Shown here: piece after piece, positions 22,745 through 34,297 of the stretch | Position numbering within the stretch: the first letter of the stretch is position 1 | Layout: every line of letters begins with the position of its first letter | Source: Zingiber officinale | Lineage: Eukaryota > Streptophyta > Magnoliopsida > Zingiberales > Zingiberaceae | Length of the DNA: 64,000 bases | Assembly: GCF_018446385.1 (NCBI RefSeq) | Contig: NC_055998.1 | Span: forward strand, 22,995,173-23,059,172 | Reading direction: 5' to 3' | Program-made: the position numbers and the translations under genes | Notes under the pieces: model-generated | Database searches by the model: none | The model's input: the letters and a program-made list of their open reading frames with translations, nothing else | What the model was told of the DNA's origin: nothing

Positions 22745-23476
22745 GTGAAGGCTTTGAGAGTAGGCCTTGTTGTAGCAAGAAGTAGTCACAGCTGCCCGAG
22801 CAAGTTGTTGCATCAAAGCACAGGTTCACTCTGTTCACCGCCTCAACACCATCTCTTATCAAAATCCTTAGTAGGTATGGAAGGATCCTACTATTATTGC
22901 TCGGATGGTGAAGAACAACACGGTTTCTATGATTACACGGGAGGCTCCTATGGTCCAACGAGCATCGAGGTCTGGAGCGACTCAGACTAGGACGAGGGAA
23001 GAAGTGAAACCCACTTTTACTATGAGGGCTCGTTTTCTCCGCAACAACCAATCTGGGGTTGTTGTGAAAATGAAGCGTCAACGACATCTGATGAAGGATG
23101 GTCATAGCCCGACTGTTCCTACCAGAACGCTTCATCATCCGGATCAAACGATGTTCCCCTGCGTTATGATTCCGAAGATAGTCTCACCTCGTCCAACTGG
23201 AAAACGGATGACGACATCGGTTCAGTAGCTAGCGAAGCATCATGCATGATTTCGTCTGGTTCAACTGACCAAACTGACTCATGCAGGCACTCCTATGCAA
23301 CATCGACATCCGAATGGGAGACTGCAACCATTGACGAGTCAGCGTCTTCATGGGAGACAACCACGACCTGCTCATGTGAGGTAGCCACAGCGTCTATAGC
23401 ATGCCTACACTGTAACCTGACTAAAGAAGCTCTGAGATGGGACGACGATCCGCCTGCAGATCCCGACTGTACTTAG
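22745..23476 (+). pseudogene. Decayed acidic Ser/Thr-rich reading frame
   Basis: One frame (ATG 22745) runs to the stop at 23474-23476, interrupted by in-frame stops at 22988-22990 and near 23107. The translation is rich in Ser, Asp, Glu and Thr, with Trp and Tyr spaced through it. It ends with a Cys-rich stretch (CSCEVATASIACLHC) that could be a degenerate metal-binding motif. Its position after a tRNA-Met primer site suggests the first ORF of a retroelement or pararetrovirus, but no known family was recognised. Confidence 0.4.
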
Positions 23477-24305
23477 GCAAAAGAAAGGATGTCCCATCCT
23501 TTTTTGGAAGGTGGTGGGGGAAGTTGTAGCCTAGTGCCACTGCCGCCTTCTGGTTATCTTCCACGAACGCCACCGTAATGACGGCAGAGTCCGTACTTCA
23601 GGCGTTGGAAGAAGCTAATGAGCTTCGGCGTAGGGTGACGCCCGAAGACGACAAAGAGGTAGGTCGAGCAAAAACAGGCCCGTAGGCCTTGTACTGTTCA
23701 GAAAGCTATCTCGGCCTCTGCTGCAAAACCAATCACAACCCGGAGATTAGACCCGACTCGGTGCAGACCCGCACAGGCGAAGCCGAGGAGACGACGCTTC
23801 CGTTGGAATATTGTTCAGAAGAGACTGTGGAAGGCGACCGCGACAGACGCCGTGAAGATTGGTGACGGAGTTGCTGGTCCGTCAAGCAAGAACCACCGAC
23901 GACTTTGTACAACCAACTGTCTAAAGGTTGAACATTATCAGAGTCAATAATGGATCGTGGTGGACCCAGGCTATTCGCCCGTTCCTTTGTCCGTGTCGAC
24001 CAATGTTGGCCAAGCTTGTAAACATGGCTGAGTCAGCCACGAGTGTCCTTTTCTTTTGTTGTGTCGAATAGTGTGCCTGAAAAGCACCCAAAGGTGACCG
24101 TCCATGTGCCATACTGTTCAACAGGGGTCCGCTTGGATTCATGGTTTTGGTAAACCAACAGCGGGCTCGTGGTTAGATCCCGAGGTTTTGTAAAAGTGGT
24201 GTTGTCCCGTCACTTAGTCAAGACTTAGTGGAGAAGAAAGGAATCTCTGCATGTGACGATGGGGCACAGTGAGCACCCGACATGTGATGATGCCCCTTTT
24301 CTTTC

Positions 24306-24395
24306 TCTATTTAAGTCCTATTGTAATGAGGTTGTAAGGCAGAAATGAGCGATCCTCGTGCCTTACTTCCCTCCTATTCTCCCTTCAATAAAATC
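24306..24395 (+). promoter_or_regulatory. Promoter plus poly(A)-signal pair of the plus-strand remnant
   Basis: CTCTATTTAAG resembles a TATA box. It is followed within 90 bases by TTCAATAAAAT, a poly(A) signal. Close spacing of the two is the hallmark of an LTR R region or a pararetroviral terminal redundancy. Confidence 0.4.
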
Positions 24396-24512
24396 CGTTG
24401 ATCCTCTATGAAGTCTCTCCGTGTGCATCTTCTCTTCTTGTTATCGGCTCTAGGTACAGGCTCTGTCCTGAGCCAATTTCGAGAAGACGATCCAACTCCT
24501 CTGAAGTTGTCA

Positions 24513-24643
24513 GAAACTTTCTTCTTGAATAAAGTTCCAGTCCACTTGGTTATTATTGATGACTAGAAGGGGCTCTTTTGATCTATACATATATACTCTG
24601 TGATGTTCATCATCCCTTCTTGAATGGTATAATACTTCTGTGG
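24513..24643 (-). pseudogene. Pararetroviral movement-protein-like segment, distal piece
   Basis: This minus-strand frame continues the viral reading frame of 39143-38926 once the LTR insertion is discounted. It includes the YHSRRDDEHHRVYMYRS block, which resembles the SRRDD-x-x-x-RVY block of badnavirus-like polyproteins near the movement protein. It ends at a stop at 24512-24510, where homology to the virus appears to stop. Confidence 0.6.
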
Positions 24644-27046
24644 GGACTTGTAAAATACCGGAAAAGGGCAGATAATAATAAGGGGAATTTTGGGAAATTT
24701 TTCAGGAATTTTTGAAAAATTTTCGAGAATTTTTCGGAGCTCGTATGAACGAGTTTATGGAGATAAAAACGGGGTCCGGGAAAGCCTGTTTAGGCTACCC
24801 ATTTAAGCGAGGAAAAGTTTTATTTTTTCTTTTCCTATTTTCTTTTCCTTTTATTTTATTTGTTTTCTTTCATTCGTTTCTCTGCCTCCTCTCCCGTGTG
24901 CCCGAGACTTCCTTGCCCGACGCCATCTCCACCGTGCCCTAACCGCGACGGTTTCCTTCTCCCTCGCAATTTAAGCGTGGCCGAGAGTTGGCATATCCTT
25001 CTTCTGCTTCCGGAGCTTTGCCCTAACCTCTCTGTAGTCCGCCGCATGGAGCAGCGCCGACGCCGATCACAGTTCGACGCTGAGCCCTAGCCACCGGCGC
25101 CCGTCGCCCTAGCCGTGGAGATCCCGAGCACTGGCCGCCGACTCTCGACCCGAGTAGCACCGCCGCACCCTTTGCCCTAACACCGGCCGACTCCTCCTCC
25201 TCTCTGAGCTCGCGACACCGCCGATCCCTTGCCTCTGCCCTAGCCTCCAGCCGCGTGCTCTATTTGATCTTGGAGGTAAGTTTTGGTTGGAATTAGGTTA
25301 TTGTTGGGCAGTAATCTCCACTCATGAACTTGATCCTCTCCTTGCTGCTAATCTAGGTCACGGATTGGTGAGATTTTGTGTATTGTGGGGTGTTTTTGAT
25401 TCCGGCAGCAACCCCATCCTGCAGCATCTTGTTCCAGCGCCAACAGTGGCTAGGTAGTGAGGTAAGGAGTAGAGAATTTTATCCTTGTTGTAGATTCTAT
25501 GTTGTTTGGACTACTGTAATGATTTTTGAGTTCCATTCTAATTTGGACACTAAAATGTAGGGCATTTGATTTAGAGGGCAGCACCATTTACCTCGCTTCA
25601 GTCAGGTTTATTGGCTGCAAGTTGTCTCTGGTTGTGGATTCACACAGCGGCTGTGAATTTAGGTAAGGTATAGGGTTTTATTTTGATCATGTTGTCGATG
25701 ATTGATGGATGGGTTAATAACTAATGTTAACCTAGGTACATGTATTGAATTAGGGTTAAATCGGGTAAGATGCTATGATTAGTCATGCTTATTGCAAGTC
25801 CTAATTCGAATGGATTAGTTAGAAACGATTGAGGAGTTAAATGATTCAATTAGGGTTTATAATTGGATCTGGATTTATATTAGCTTCTCGAGGATTTGAT
25901 TTAGCTAATTTATTTATATGTAATTAGCTAAATTTGGATACCATGTACTACAGGACTTTGACACGAGACGAGTATCTCGACGTTGGATTTGACTGGATTG
26001 GACCTTCCTATTGGATGCGGGTACCTCTTGACTTATCTTTTATGATATTGTCAATTGGATATGTATAGTATTTTATAGCTACAAGCAATGATCATGTTTG
26101 CCTTTGGTATGTCACGGTTTGATACCCATAGCATGTTCTGTTTTGTCGCTTGTTATGTATCCATGTTTATACCTAGTGATTATTGCCATGAGTACCTTAG
26201 TTCCTAGAGTAAGTGACATACCATGTTTTACTGAGTTTAGGACTAGATTCTGGATTTTTATTATCTGGCATGTGTACTTATATTTTTATATCATATCTGA
26301 TCTGTGTACCTAGATCCTTTTACTTTGATCCAGGTATATTGTTGGTACATATTTTATGAAGGTGGATATGTTCAGGACCTAGGTTGTTATACCATAGAGG
26401 ATCTGTATACCCTAGATTTGTGTATTTGACTTACTGGTACTAGGGTACACATTTTTATATATATATGGATTGGTTTAGGATATTGTCATGCTTAGTATCA
26501 TGCATCATTCGCATGATCGCATGCTGCGCGATAGTCTACTCCATTATTGTTGAGCACATCACCAGTTACATCACTGTTGGTGCTCCGCTGATCCTCTCAT
26601 GGGTAGTGTGACGCAGCATGGTAGCACGTCAGGGATCCCTCCCCGTCATGATATACCGGGAGATGAGAGCATTACGCTCCCCCACTTATGATATGGGGTA
26701 GGAGGACAGGTGTACTCCGACAACATCCCGTCCACTCGGTCACTCATCAGAAGTAGTGATGTCAGAGTGCACGGTTATCATAGCCCTACCCACTCGATCT
26801 CACCATTATGTGTGAGATGGCTGACGTCAGGGGTGACCATGTCATTGACATCACACGCATTGATGCATTTATTGTTTGTGCTTGCTGCATTTATTTGCTG
26901 CATTTGGTTGGATGCATATGTTTGCCATGCATATAGGATTTATGACACTCTCGGTTTGACGACCCTTTTGTTCTGGATAGGAGTTCCTGGTGAGTATAGC
27001 TTCCTCAGTTACCTTTCAATTTTACATTTTTCCTATGTATGATTAG

Positions 27047-27914
27047 TGATCCTGTTCGAATCAGAAATCAACAGACGCTGGGCACGTGGCGCTCCCTGGC
27101 TCGCTGATGTAGATCTCCGACTGGTGGTGCGATGCTCCGGCTAACCTGCACAGAAGTCGGGCAGGGAAAGGGGGTTCCCGGCGACGACCCTCCGACGCTC
27201 AAGTCAGGTAAATTACGATGAACAAGGTGGCTCCCAAAGTCTCAAAGTACGTACCCAGTATCCTCTGTCGATGAAACCTGAGGTTCTTTATATAGAGCTG
27301 TGAAAGGTTTGGGCACGCGTACCAAGGTGCATAAGTGTCCTCTGTCCTATCCTAGGTATGCGGCTGTCAGAAAGCTTACCTGTCCTTTCCTAGGTACGCG
27401 GCTGTCAGAAAGTTTACCTAACCCATATCGCTACAGTCAAAGCATACCCTCGATGGGACAGCAGAATCCCCTGTCACAAGATTTGGAGCATGGCACACAC
27501 GTGAAACCTACAGGTTGTCAAAGAAAGAAATCCTCTGGCCTTTTCCTTTGCTCCAAACTTGTAGTCCGAGCGGACAGATACCTAAACATCCGACCGGACA
27601 TCCGCAGTGGTTTACTTGTGCTTTGTGGAGACTAACAAACAGGGGTGCTTTATGACTGCGGTCGATCAAAAGGTCAGCTCGGTCCATGACCTTTTTAACT
27701 GAGCGTCGGAACCCCGATTTGACAGGGTGCCTCCCAACTATAAGTGCGAGCCGACCGGACCCCTCCATCGGCCGGCAGTCCAATCGGACCGGCCGTCTAC
27801 GGCCGTCCGTCCGGTCGGACCACACTCTCCTCTGGGTGGGCGGCTGTTCCGGTGACTTCCCCTTGGCGTTGACTTTGCAAGAAAAAGGGGGGGCCCACTC
27901 TTACTACCGGATCA
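27047..27914 (-). repeat. Tat element 3' LTR
   Basis: 868 bp, plus-strand ends TGATCCTGTTCG..CTACCGGATCA. It is nearly identical to 37502-38345 except for a rearranged stretch near 27705-27775. On the plus strand it is followed by CTTGCCTTCCCTTCAAG (27915-27931), whose complement is the purine-rich polypurine tract. Confidence 0.92.
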
Positions 27915-28280
27915 CTTGCCTTCCCTTCAAGTCTAGTCGAAGGAGGCGCATAGTCCGACTGACTGGACTGTGAGTCTAGCCGAACGGCTCTTCCATGCTA
28001 ATACTCTCCGCCCGGTCAGCGGCAGAGATATCCTTGAATGAATCAATGATGGCTTTCGCCGGATCTCCTCGCGTTCTGCGCCAATCTTCGACATCAATGT
28101 CGATCATACCTTCATTAAATGCTCCGAATGATTGACTGCCACGTGGAGCAATGCCATCAGAGTACGGAGGCGGTTGCATGATATTTGGATGTGACCGAAG
28201 CAATTCGAAATAAACGGCTAGATGTATGCATTGATTCCCGTGACCTGGATCCGACGGTGGAGGCCGACCGGCCCTCCCCC

Positions 28281-28286
28281 TATAAA
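28281..28286 (+). promoter_or_regulatory. TATA box candidate for the antisense ORF
   Basis: CCCCCTATAAATTCTTCG has TATAAA at 28281-28286, about 260 bases upstream of the antisense ORF start and followed by a pyrimidine-rich leader. It would drive plus-strand transcription inside a minus-strand element. Confidence 0.45.
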
Positions 28287-28544
28287 TTCTTCGTTTCCTT
28301 CTCGCCTTCACACGCCTCCGTTACCTCTACTGTTGCTCTCTGCGCTGTGGAGCTCCGGCGATCTTGTTGCTGCCTTCTGACGCTCTCCGGCGCCTTTCCT
28401 CGATTCATCTCCCCTCAGTAAGGTTTTAGATCTCTCCTCCTTCCTTTCCGGTATCTAATCCGTATTTCTTCCCCTAGCTCGAGTCTTTGAAATTCCATTC
28501 CTTCGTCTTTGGAACTTCCTTTTTTGATTTATCCTGTCCGGATC

Positions 28545-30751
28545 ATGGCCAGTTCCTCTCCTCTCGAAGAACAATCCCTAGGCCCATGGTATACTACCAT
28601 GCGATCCCGTTTCGAACAACGGGATTTTGATATATTGGCTGACAATTTCGAAATCCCCGAGGATATCGAAGTTCGCCTGGCTGGTCCTGCCGCTCGGCCA
28701 CACAGACCGCCGCGCGGTGGTTTCTGTGTCTTTCGCGACCAATTTACCGCCGGTCTGCGGTTCCCCGTACATCCTTTTATAGCAGACGTCTGCAATTATT
28801 TTGGCGTGCCGCTCGGAAGTTTAGTACCAAACACCTTCCGTCTCCTCTGCGGCGTTGTCGTTTTGTTTAAGATTCACAACATTCCCCTCCGACCGGAGGT
28901 CTTCTTTTATTTCTATTATCCTAAGCAAGCCGAGCCGGGCACCTTTATGTTCCAAGCTCGGCCCGGTTTGGTCTTCTTCAATAAACTATCCACTTCCAAT
29001 AAACATTGGAAGGACTATTATTTCTATATCCGCATGCCCAGCCAGCCAAACTTTCCGACCCAGTGGCAAGTCAGTCTACCTCCTACTCCCGAGTTGAAGA
29101 AATTCAAGACCCGACCGGATTATCTTCACGCCACAAATGTACTAGCCGGTCTGCGGCTCGACATCAACAAACTTCTTCACGAGGGAGTGATGTACATTTT
29201 TGGGCTGAGTCCTATACGGACCCCACTTCCGACCGGCTTCGGTAAGAATTTTACTTGGGCACTTGCTTTAATTGCTAACTGATTTCTTCTTCTCTTCATG
29301 CAGCTGACATAGTCATGGACTCGGTGATGGCCGGCGTTCTGAAGAGGAAGGCAGCGGCGCTGGAGGCCGCGGCGGCCAAGGAAATGAAGGCGCTGGGTAT
29401 TCAGCCGGTCGGTTCTCACGAAGGAGAGAGCGGCACTCAGGCTGAATCGGCCGCTCAGGCCTCTCAACAACAGGCGGCCAGCGGAGCTACCCCCTCCAGG
29501 GAACCAACGGCCCCCGAGGAAGGGTCCGTTCGGGAGGAGGAACAGCCACTGCAAAAGAGGCGCCGGGTGGAGACTCCGCTGCGCTCGGCTACCTCCGCGG
29601 TCCAACCATCCGATCGGGCCGCCGTGGCTACTAAAGGAAAGGAGCCTGTGCCCGAGACCATTTCGTCCGACCGGACGCCTTCTGACTGGGACGAGCTGCC
29701 TGCTCCGGTTGAAGCCACTCTGGTCGACACTCTCCCCCCCGCTCGCCGTTCAGTCCAACGTTCGACCATCCATTCGCGGTCTTCTGCGCCAGCTTCTGAT
29801 CCCGGTCGGGCGATCCCTGGTCTCGGCCGCACAATACGGGTTACTCTTCATCTTCCGACTGAAGAGTTGCTACCAGAAGCCGACCGGCCCACCGTGCCCG
29901 AGCACACCATTACTTTGAAAGGGCCCCTCGCCGAGATGTGGGCCGACGCTCGGGCGCGCGTGGCAGTGATCCCCCTCCGGAACTTAGCCAACAGCCACAT
30001 GCAAGCGGCTACGGGGGTAAGTTTGTTGTTTTTTCAAGTTTTGCCTAAATATTTCAGCTCGGCTTTTAACAACCGGGCCTTCTTGCTTCAGAGATGGGTG
30101 GAAGAGATAGCAGTTTCCAGCCGCCTGGCTATGGCGGACGAGGAGATAAGACAACTGCGGGCGGCAGGCGGTCCGAGCGGCTCCCAAGGCCCATCCTACT
30201 CCGAGCTGCAAAAAGAGCTGAAGAGGGCTCAAACTCTACTAGCTGCTGAGCAGAAGAAAACAGCTGACCAGGCCCACGCCCTAGCCGAGTCCGAGCGACA
30301 GGTCAAGTCGCTTGACACAAAGATAACTCTGGCCACCACTCGGAAGAACACAGCCATCTCCGATCTGGAGAAGAAAAACGTGGAGGCCCGGGAGTTGAAG
30401 ATAAAGGAGCTGACGGAGCAGCTCGATCGGGAGAAGGCAGGCCGCTCGGCCGATGCGGAGAAGATTGAACGTCTGAATGAGGCCCTCACAAGCTCCCAGG
30501 CAACCTTCAAAGAATACCAGGATGCCGAGCCGAGCCGAGTCGCCGCTCTCCGACAAAGCCACATCCGATCGCCCGAGTTCTCGGAGAAAATTTGCGAGCG
30601 GATGTACTCGGCTTTCGACTTGGCCATTACGGCCACTATGACCTATCTGAAGTCGAAGGGCCTTCTTCCGGAGTCCACCAATATTCCGGCCGGCGATCAG
30701 GTGGAGCTCCTGAGCAACATTCCGAGGGACCTCTACGACTACATCGAGTAA
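28545..30751 (+). CDS. Antisense extra ORF of the Tat element (putative gypsy-type transposon protein)
   Basis: Exons 28545-29241 and 29304-30751 join across a 62-base GT-AG intron (GTAAGAATTTT..TTCATGCAG) with frame preserved, giving 714 residues. The ATG at 28509 is also in frame, but MASSSPLEEQ at 28545 fits better. The first exon (residues 1-232) resembles the 'putative gypsy type transposon' domain (Pfam PF04195 type: VHPFIADVCNYFGVPLGSL, an FF.YYPK..PGTF block). A Ser/Ala/Pro-rich linker follows. Residues from about 520 form a long predicted coiled coil (ELQKELKRAQTLL.., EKIERLNEAL). A second donor/acceptor pair near 30015-30092 would remove an in-frame stretch. This ORF is uninterrupted while gag-pol is wrecked. 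Its function is unknown. Such additional ORFs are known from the Tat lineage. Confidence 0.75.
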
Positions 30752-32410
30752 TTCTTGTAATTTCGCCGCTCGGCTGAACATGAACCTTTTTGTACTTAGG
30801 TCACTCGGCCTAAGGTTTTAATTTTAATGAAATGCTTTCCTTTCGTGTACTCTATCTTTTTGCACTGTTCCCTTGCTAACACTTGTACTGTCCGCTCGTC
30901 TTCTATCACATCATACCTTGGGCATTCGAGGTGCATTCTTGCAAGTGTTTTCCCCAGCTCTTCCGTTCGGCCGAATATCATTCTGTGTTGCTAGCCAGAA
31001 TCGCTTGTTATAAGCTGATCCGAACCTTTTATACCTCGAGTCCGAGCGGAAATTAGCGTCGGTCTGACTCGGCGGAGAATACGGATAATTGCAGTGTCGA
31101 CGATATACCGCTCGGATTATTTATAGACGCCGGCTCGTCTCTCTATTTTTAACGACGGAGCTCGTCGGTTCGTCCGCTCGGACTATTTATAGACGCCGGC
31201 TCGTCTCTCGATTTTTAACGACGGAGCTCGTCGGCGCGGATATTTATAGCCGGACGGCGCGACTCTCGATCTTTAACGACGGAGCTCGTCGGCGTGGATA
31301 TTTATAGCCGGACGGCGCGACTCTCGATCTTTAACGACGGAGCTCATCGGCGCGGATATTTATAGCCGGACGGCGCGGCTCTCGATCTTTAACGACGGAG
31401 CTCGTCGGCGCGGATATTTATAGCCGGACGGCGCGGCTCTCGATCTTTAACGACGGAGCTCGTCGGCGCGGATATTTATAGCCGGACGGCGCGGCTCTCG
31501 ATCTTTAACGACGGAGCTCGTCGGTTCGTCCGCTCGGATTATTTATAGACGCCGGCTCGTCTCTCGATTTTTAACGACGGAGCTCGTCGGTTCGTCCGCT
31601 CAGATTATTTATAGACGCCGGCTCGTCTCTCGATTTTTAACGACGGAGCTCGTCGGCGTGGATATTTATAGCCGGACGGCGCGGCTCTCGATCTTTAACG
31701 ACGGAGCTCGTCGGCGCGGATATTTATAGTCGGACGGCGCGGCTCTCGATCTTTAACGACGGAGCTCGTCGGTTCGTCCGCTCGGCCCGGCTCTCGATCT
31801 TTAACGACGGAGCTCGTCGGCGCGGATATTTATAGCCGGACGGCGCGGCTCTCGATCTTTAACGACGGAGCTCGTCGGCGCGGATATTTATAGCCGGACG
31901 GCGCGACTCTCGATCTTTAACGACGGAGCTCGTCGGCGCGGATATTTATAGCCGGACGGCGCGGCTCTACGGTTTAACGTCTGGGCTAGACGACCTTCAA
32001 GGCTAACTCCTTACCAGGTCGAGCGACCTTGGCCTTCCTTTCAGCAGAGGATACCCTGTGCTTTCATCTTTCTACTTCCTGCATCGCAAGTACATAGGCG
32101 ACCCAAAAGTATATAAGTTTATATTTAGCGCACCTTTCACCCAACTTGGAGAACGTATTCATGGCCGAACGGCTCAGGGTCTACTTCGTCGGGCATTTTG
32201 GCTCGAATAAGTTGCCTCCGTCCGAACGGCACGGGGCCTTCGTTCCTCGAGCGCTTGGCTCGACCCATTTACCTCCGGCCGAGCGGCGCGGGGCCTTCGT
32301 TCTTCGATGATAATGCCTTATATTCGCTCTTTTGACTTTTCATTTCTGCATTTCCAGTAATCAATCGAAAAATGTACACAGGATGATTTACATAGGCACA
32401 CCTTTCACCC
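30752..32410. other. Non-coding 3' region of the Tat element
   Basis: No ORF is supported here. Besides the tandem array it holds a shorter duplication at about 32160-32310, with the phrases 'CCGAACGGC.C.GGG' and 'GGCCTTCGTTC.TCGA' occurring two to three times. Confidence 0.6.
31110..31975. repeat. Tandem repeat array of 14 units in the Tat 3' region
   Basis: The core AACGACGGAGCTCGTCGG occurs 14 times between 31151 and 31936, at spacings of mostly 58 or 66 bases (48-66 overall). Two unit types alternate irregularly. One continues with CGCGGATATTTATAGCCGG and the other with TTCGTCCGCTCGGATTATTT. Most units contain ATTTATAG, so the array offers repeated TATA-like words. It lies between the 3' ends of the antisense ORF and the sense pol, as subterminal arrays do in other Tat elements. 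Confidence 0.9.
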
Positions 32411-34297
32411 CGCCCGGTAAGGCTGGAGGTGGTTCGCGCTCCACGGCCTATCTAGCTCCCTACCGTCCTCATCCTCCAAATAATACGCGCCCGAGCGGAG
32501 CTTTTCGATGATTTTGAAGGGACCTGCCCACGGAGCTTCAAGCTTGCCGACGTCGCCGACCGGCTTGACTTTCTTCCAGACCAGGTCGCCTACCTGGAAT
32601 GATCTGGGAATGACGCGTCAGTTGTAGTTTTGCTTCATTTGTTGACGATAGGCCATCAGCCGAACGGATGCCTTGGCACGCTCTTCGTCGACCAAATCCA
32701 GCTCCATGTTTCTCCGCTCGGCGTTGCCTTCATCATAACACTGGATCCACGCGGATTCGACGCCGACTTCGACCGGAATGACGGCCTCACCGCCGTATAC
32801 CAAATGGAACGGTGTGACTCCTGTCCCTTCTTTTGGCGTCGTTCGGATGGCCCATAAAATGCCCGGCACTTCATCCGGCCAACTTCCTCCCACGTGGTCG
32901 AGCCGAGCGCGCAGAATAAGGAGAATTTCCCGGTTGGCTACTTCGGCTTGACCGTTGCTTTGGGGGTAAGCCACAGACGTGAAGTGTTGCTCGATGCCGT
33001 AGCTTTTGCACCAATCTTCCAGCACCTTCCCTGTGAATTGCCGCCCGTTGTCGGAAACCAATCGGCGAGGGATACCGAACCTACAGATGATATGTTGCCA
33101 GATGAATTTCTTGACCATCTGCTCGGTGATCCTGGCTAGTGGCTCGGCCTTCACCCACTTGGAGAAATAATCGACCGCCACTAGCAAAAATTTCCTCTGC
33201 CCGGTCGCCATAGGAAACGGACGCACAATATCCATTCCCCATTGATCGAACGGACATGAGACGGTTGATGCCTTCATCTCCTCTGCCGGTCGGTGGGAGA
33301 CGTTGTGATACTTCTGGCATGAAAGGCAAGTAGATACTGTCCGGGCGGCGTCTATTTGTAAGGTCGGCCAAAAGTATCCAGCTAGCAAAATCTTCTTGGC
33401 TAGTGATCTTCCGCCCGGATGTCCTCCGCACGATCCTTGATGTACCTCTTGGAGGATGTAAGCCGAGTCTTCCGAGCTCACACACTTCAACAGCGGGCGA
33501 GAGAAAGCCTTCTTGTAGAGCTGATCGCCGATGAGTGTGAACCGACCGGCCCTCCTCCTGAGCAGCTGGGCTTCATCCCGACCGGCCGGTGTGGCTCCCG
33601 AGCGAAGGAACTCTATGATGGGTGTCCTCCAGTCGCTTGGAAATGTGAAGCCTTCCATCCGGTCGACGTGCGCCACCAGCAGTACTTTTTCAATTGGTTG
33701 CTGAATGGCGACCGGCGTTATAGAACTTGCTAGTTTGGCCAACTCATCGGCTGTCTGGTTCTCCGTTCGGGGAATCTTTTGAATAAGGACCTCTCGGAAA
33801 GTAGCTTTGAGTTTTTCAAAGGCTTCAGCGTAGAGCTTAAGCCGAACGCTGTTGATTTCAAAGGTACCAGAAAGTTGCTGAGCGGCCAACTGTGAATCCG
33901 AATAGAGAGTCACCCGACCGGCTCCCACATGCCGTGCTGCCTGTAATCCGGCTATGAGGGCCTCATACTCTGCCTCATTATTGGTGGCTTTGTAGTCCAG
34001 CCGGACGGATAGGTGCATCTTTTCTTCTTGAGGTGAGATCAGCAATATTCCAATCCCACTTCCGAGTCGAGTGGAAGACCCATCCACATATATCCTCCAC
34101 AGAGCTTCCGGCTCTGGCCTCTGCACTTCGGTCACAAAATCAGCCAAGGATTGCGCTTTGATTGCCGAGCGGGGCTGGTATTGGATGTCAAATTCACTTA
34201 GTTCTGTCGTCCACTTGATGAGCCGTCCGGACGCTTCTGGATTCAACAGCACTCTTCCTAGTGGACTGTTTGTCCGGACGATGATGGTGTGAGCCAA
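32409..34297 (-). pseudogene. Tat pol distal part: second RNase H and integrase
   Basis: The minus-strand frame 34297-32618 (559 residues) holds the end of the first RNase H, then a second RNase H domain (IYVDGSSTRLGSG.. near 34080, YSDSQLAAQQL). It then has an integrase with the zinc-binding H-x3-H (HQGSCGGH) and C-x2-C (CLSCQ) and a catalytic core with GMDIV..PF, VSDNGRQF and the SNGQAEVANREI glutamate region. A TGA at 32618-32620 truncates it. The same frame continues past it to about 32409 with VGDLVWKKV and a GPF.I block typical of the integrase C-terminus, so a single CGA-to-TGA change is likely. Confidence 0.85.

Larger units (their letters stand above)
22566..24509 (+). mobile_element. 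Unassigned retroelement or pararetrovirus remnant (plus strand)
   Basis: This region follows the primer-site repeats. It contains a decayed acidic, Ser/Thr-rich reading frame (22745-23476), then a short frame starting MTAESVLQALEEANELRRRV at 23578. Near its end is a TATA-like CTCTATTTAAG (about 24306-24316) followed about 75 bases later by CAATAAAAT (24387-24395), as in the U3-R part of an LTR or a caulimovirid promoter region. No RT, protease or integrase motif was found. It is either a deletion derivative or a non-autonomous element, and its affiliation is open. It abuts the pararetroviral sequence at about 24510. Confidence 0.45.

Noticed and set aside
22533..23147. Minus-strand frame of 204 residues
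   Set aside because: Opposite to the decayed plus-strand frame and over the primer-site repeats. Composition is His/Ser/Arg-rich without motifs, so it is taken as a shadow.
26710..27042. Plus-strand frame of 110 residues before the Tat element
   Set aside because: It lies inside the non-coding chromovirus-like LTR, has no domain and is not matched in the sister LTR.
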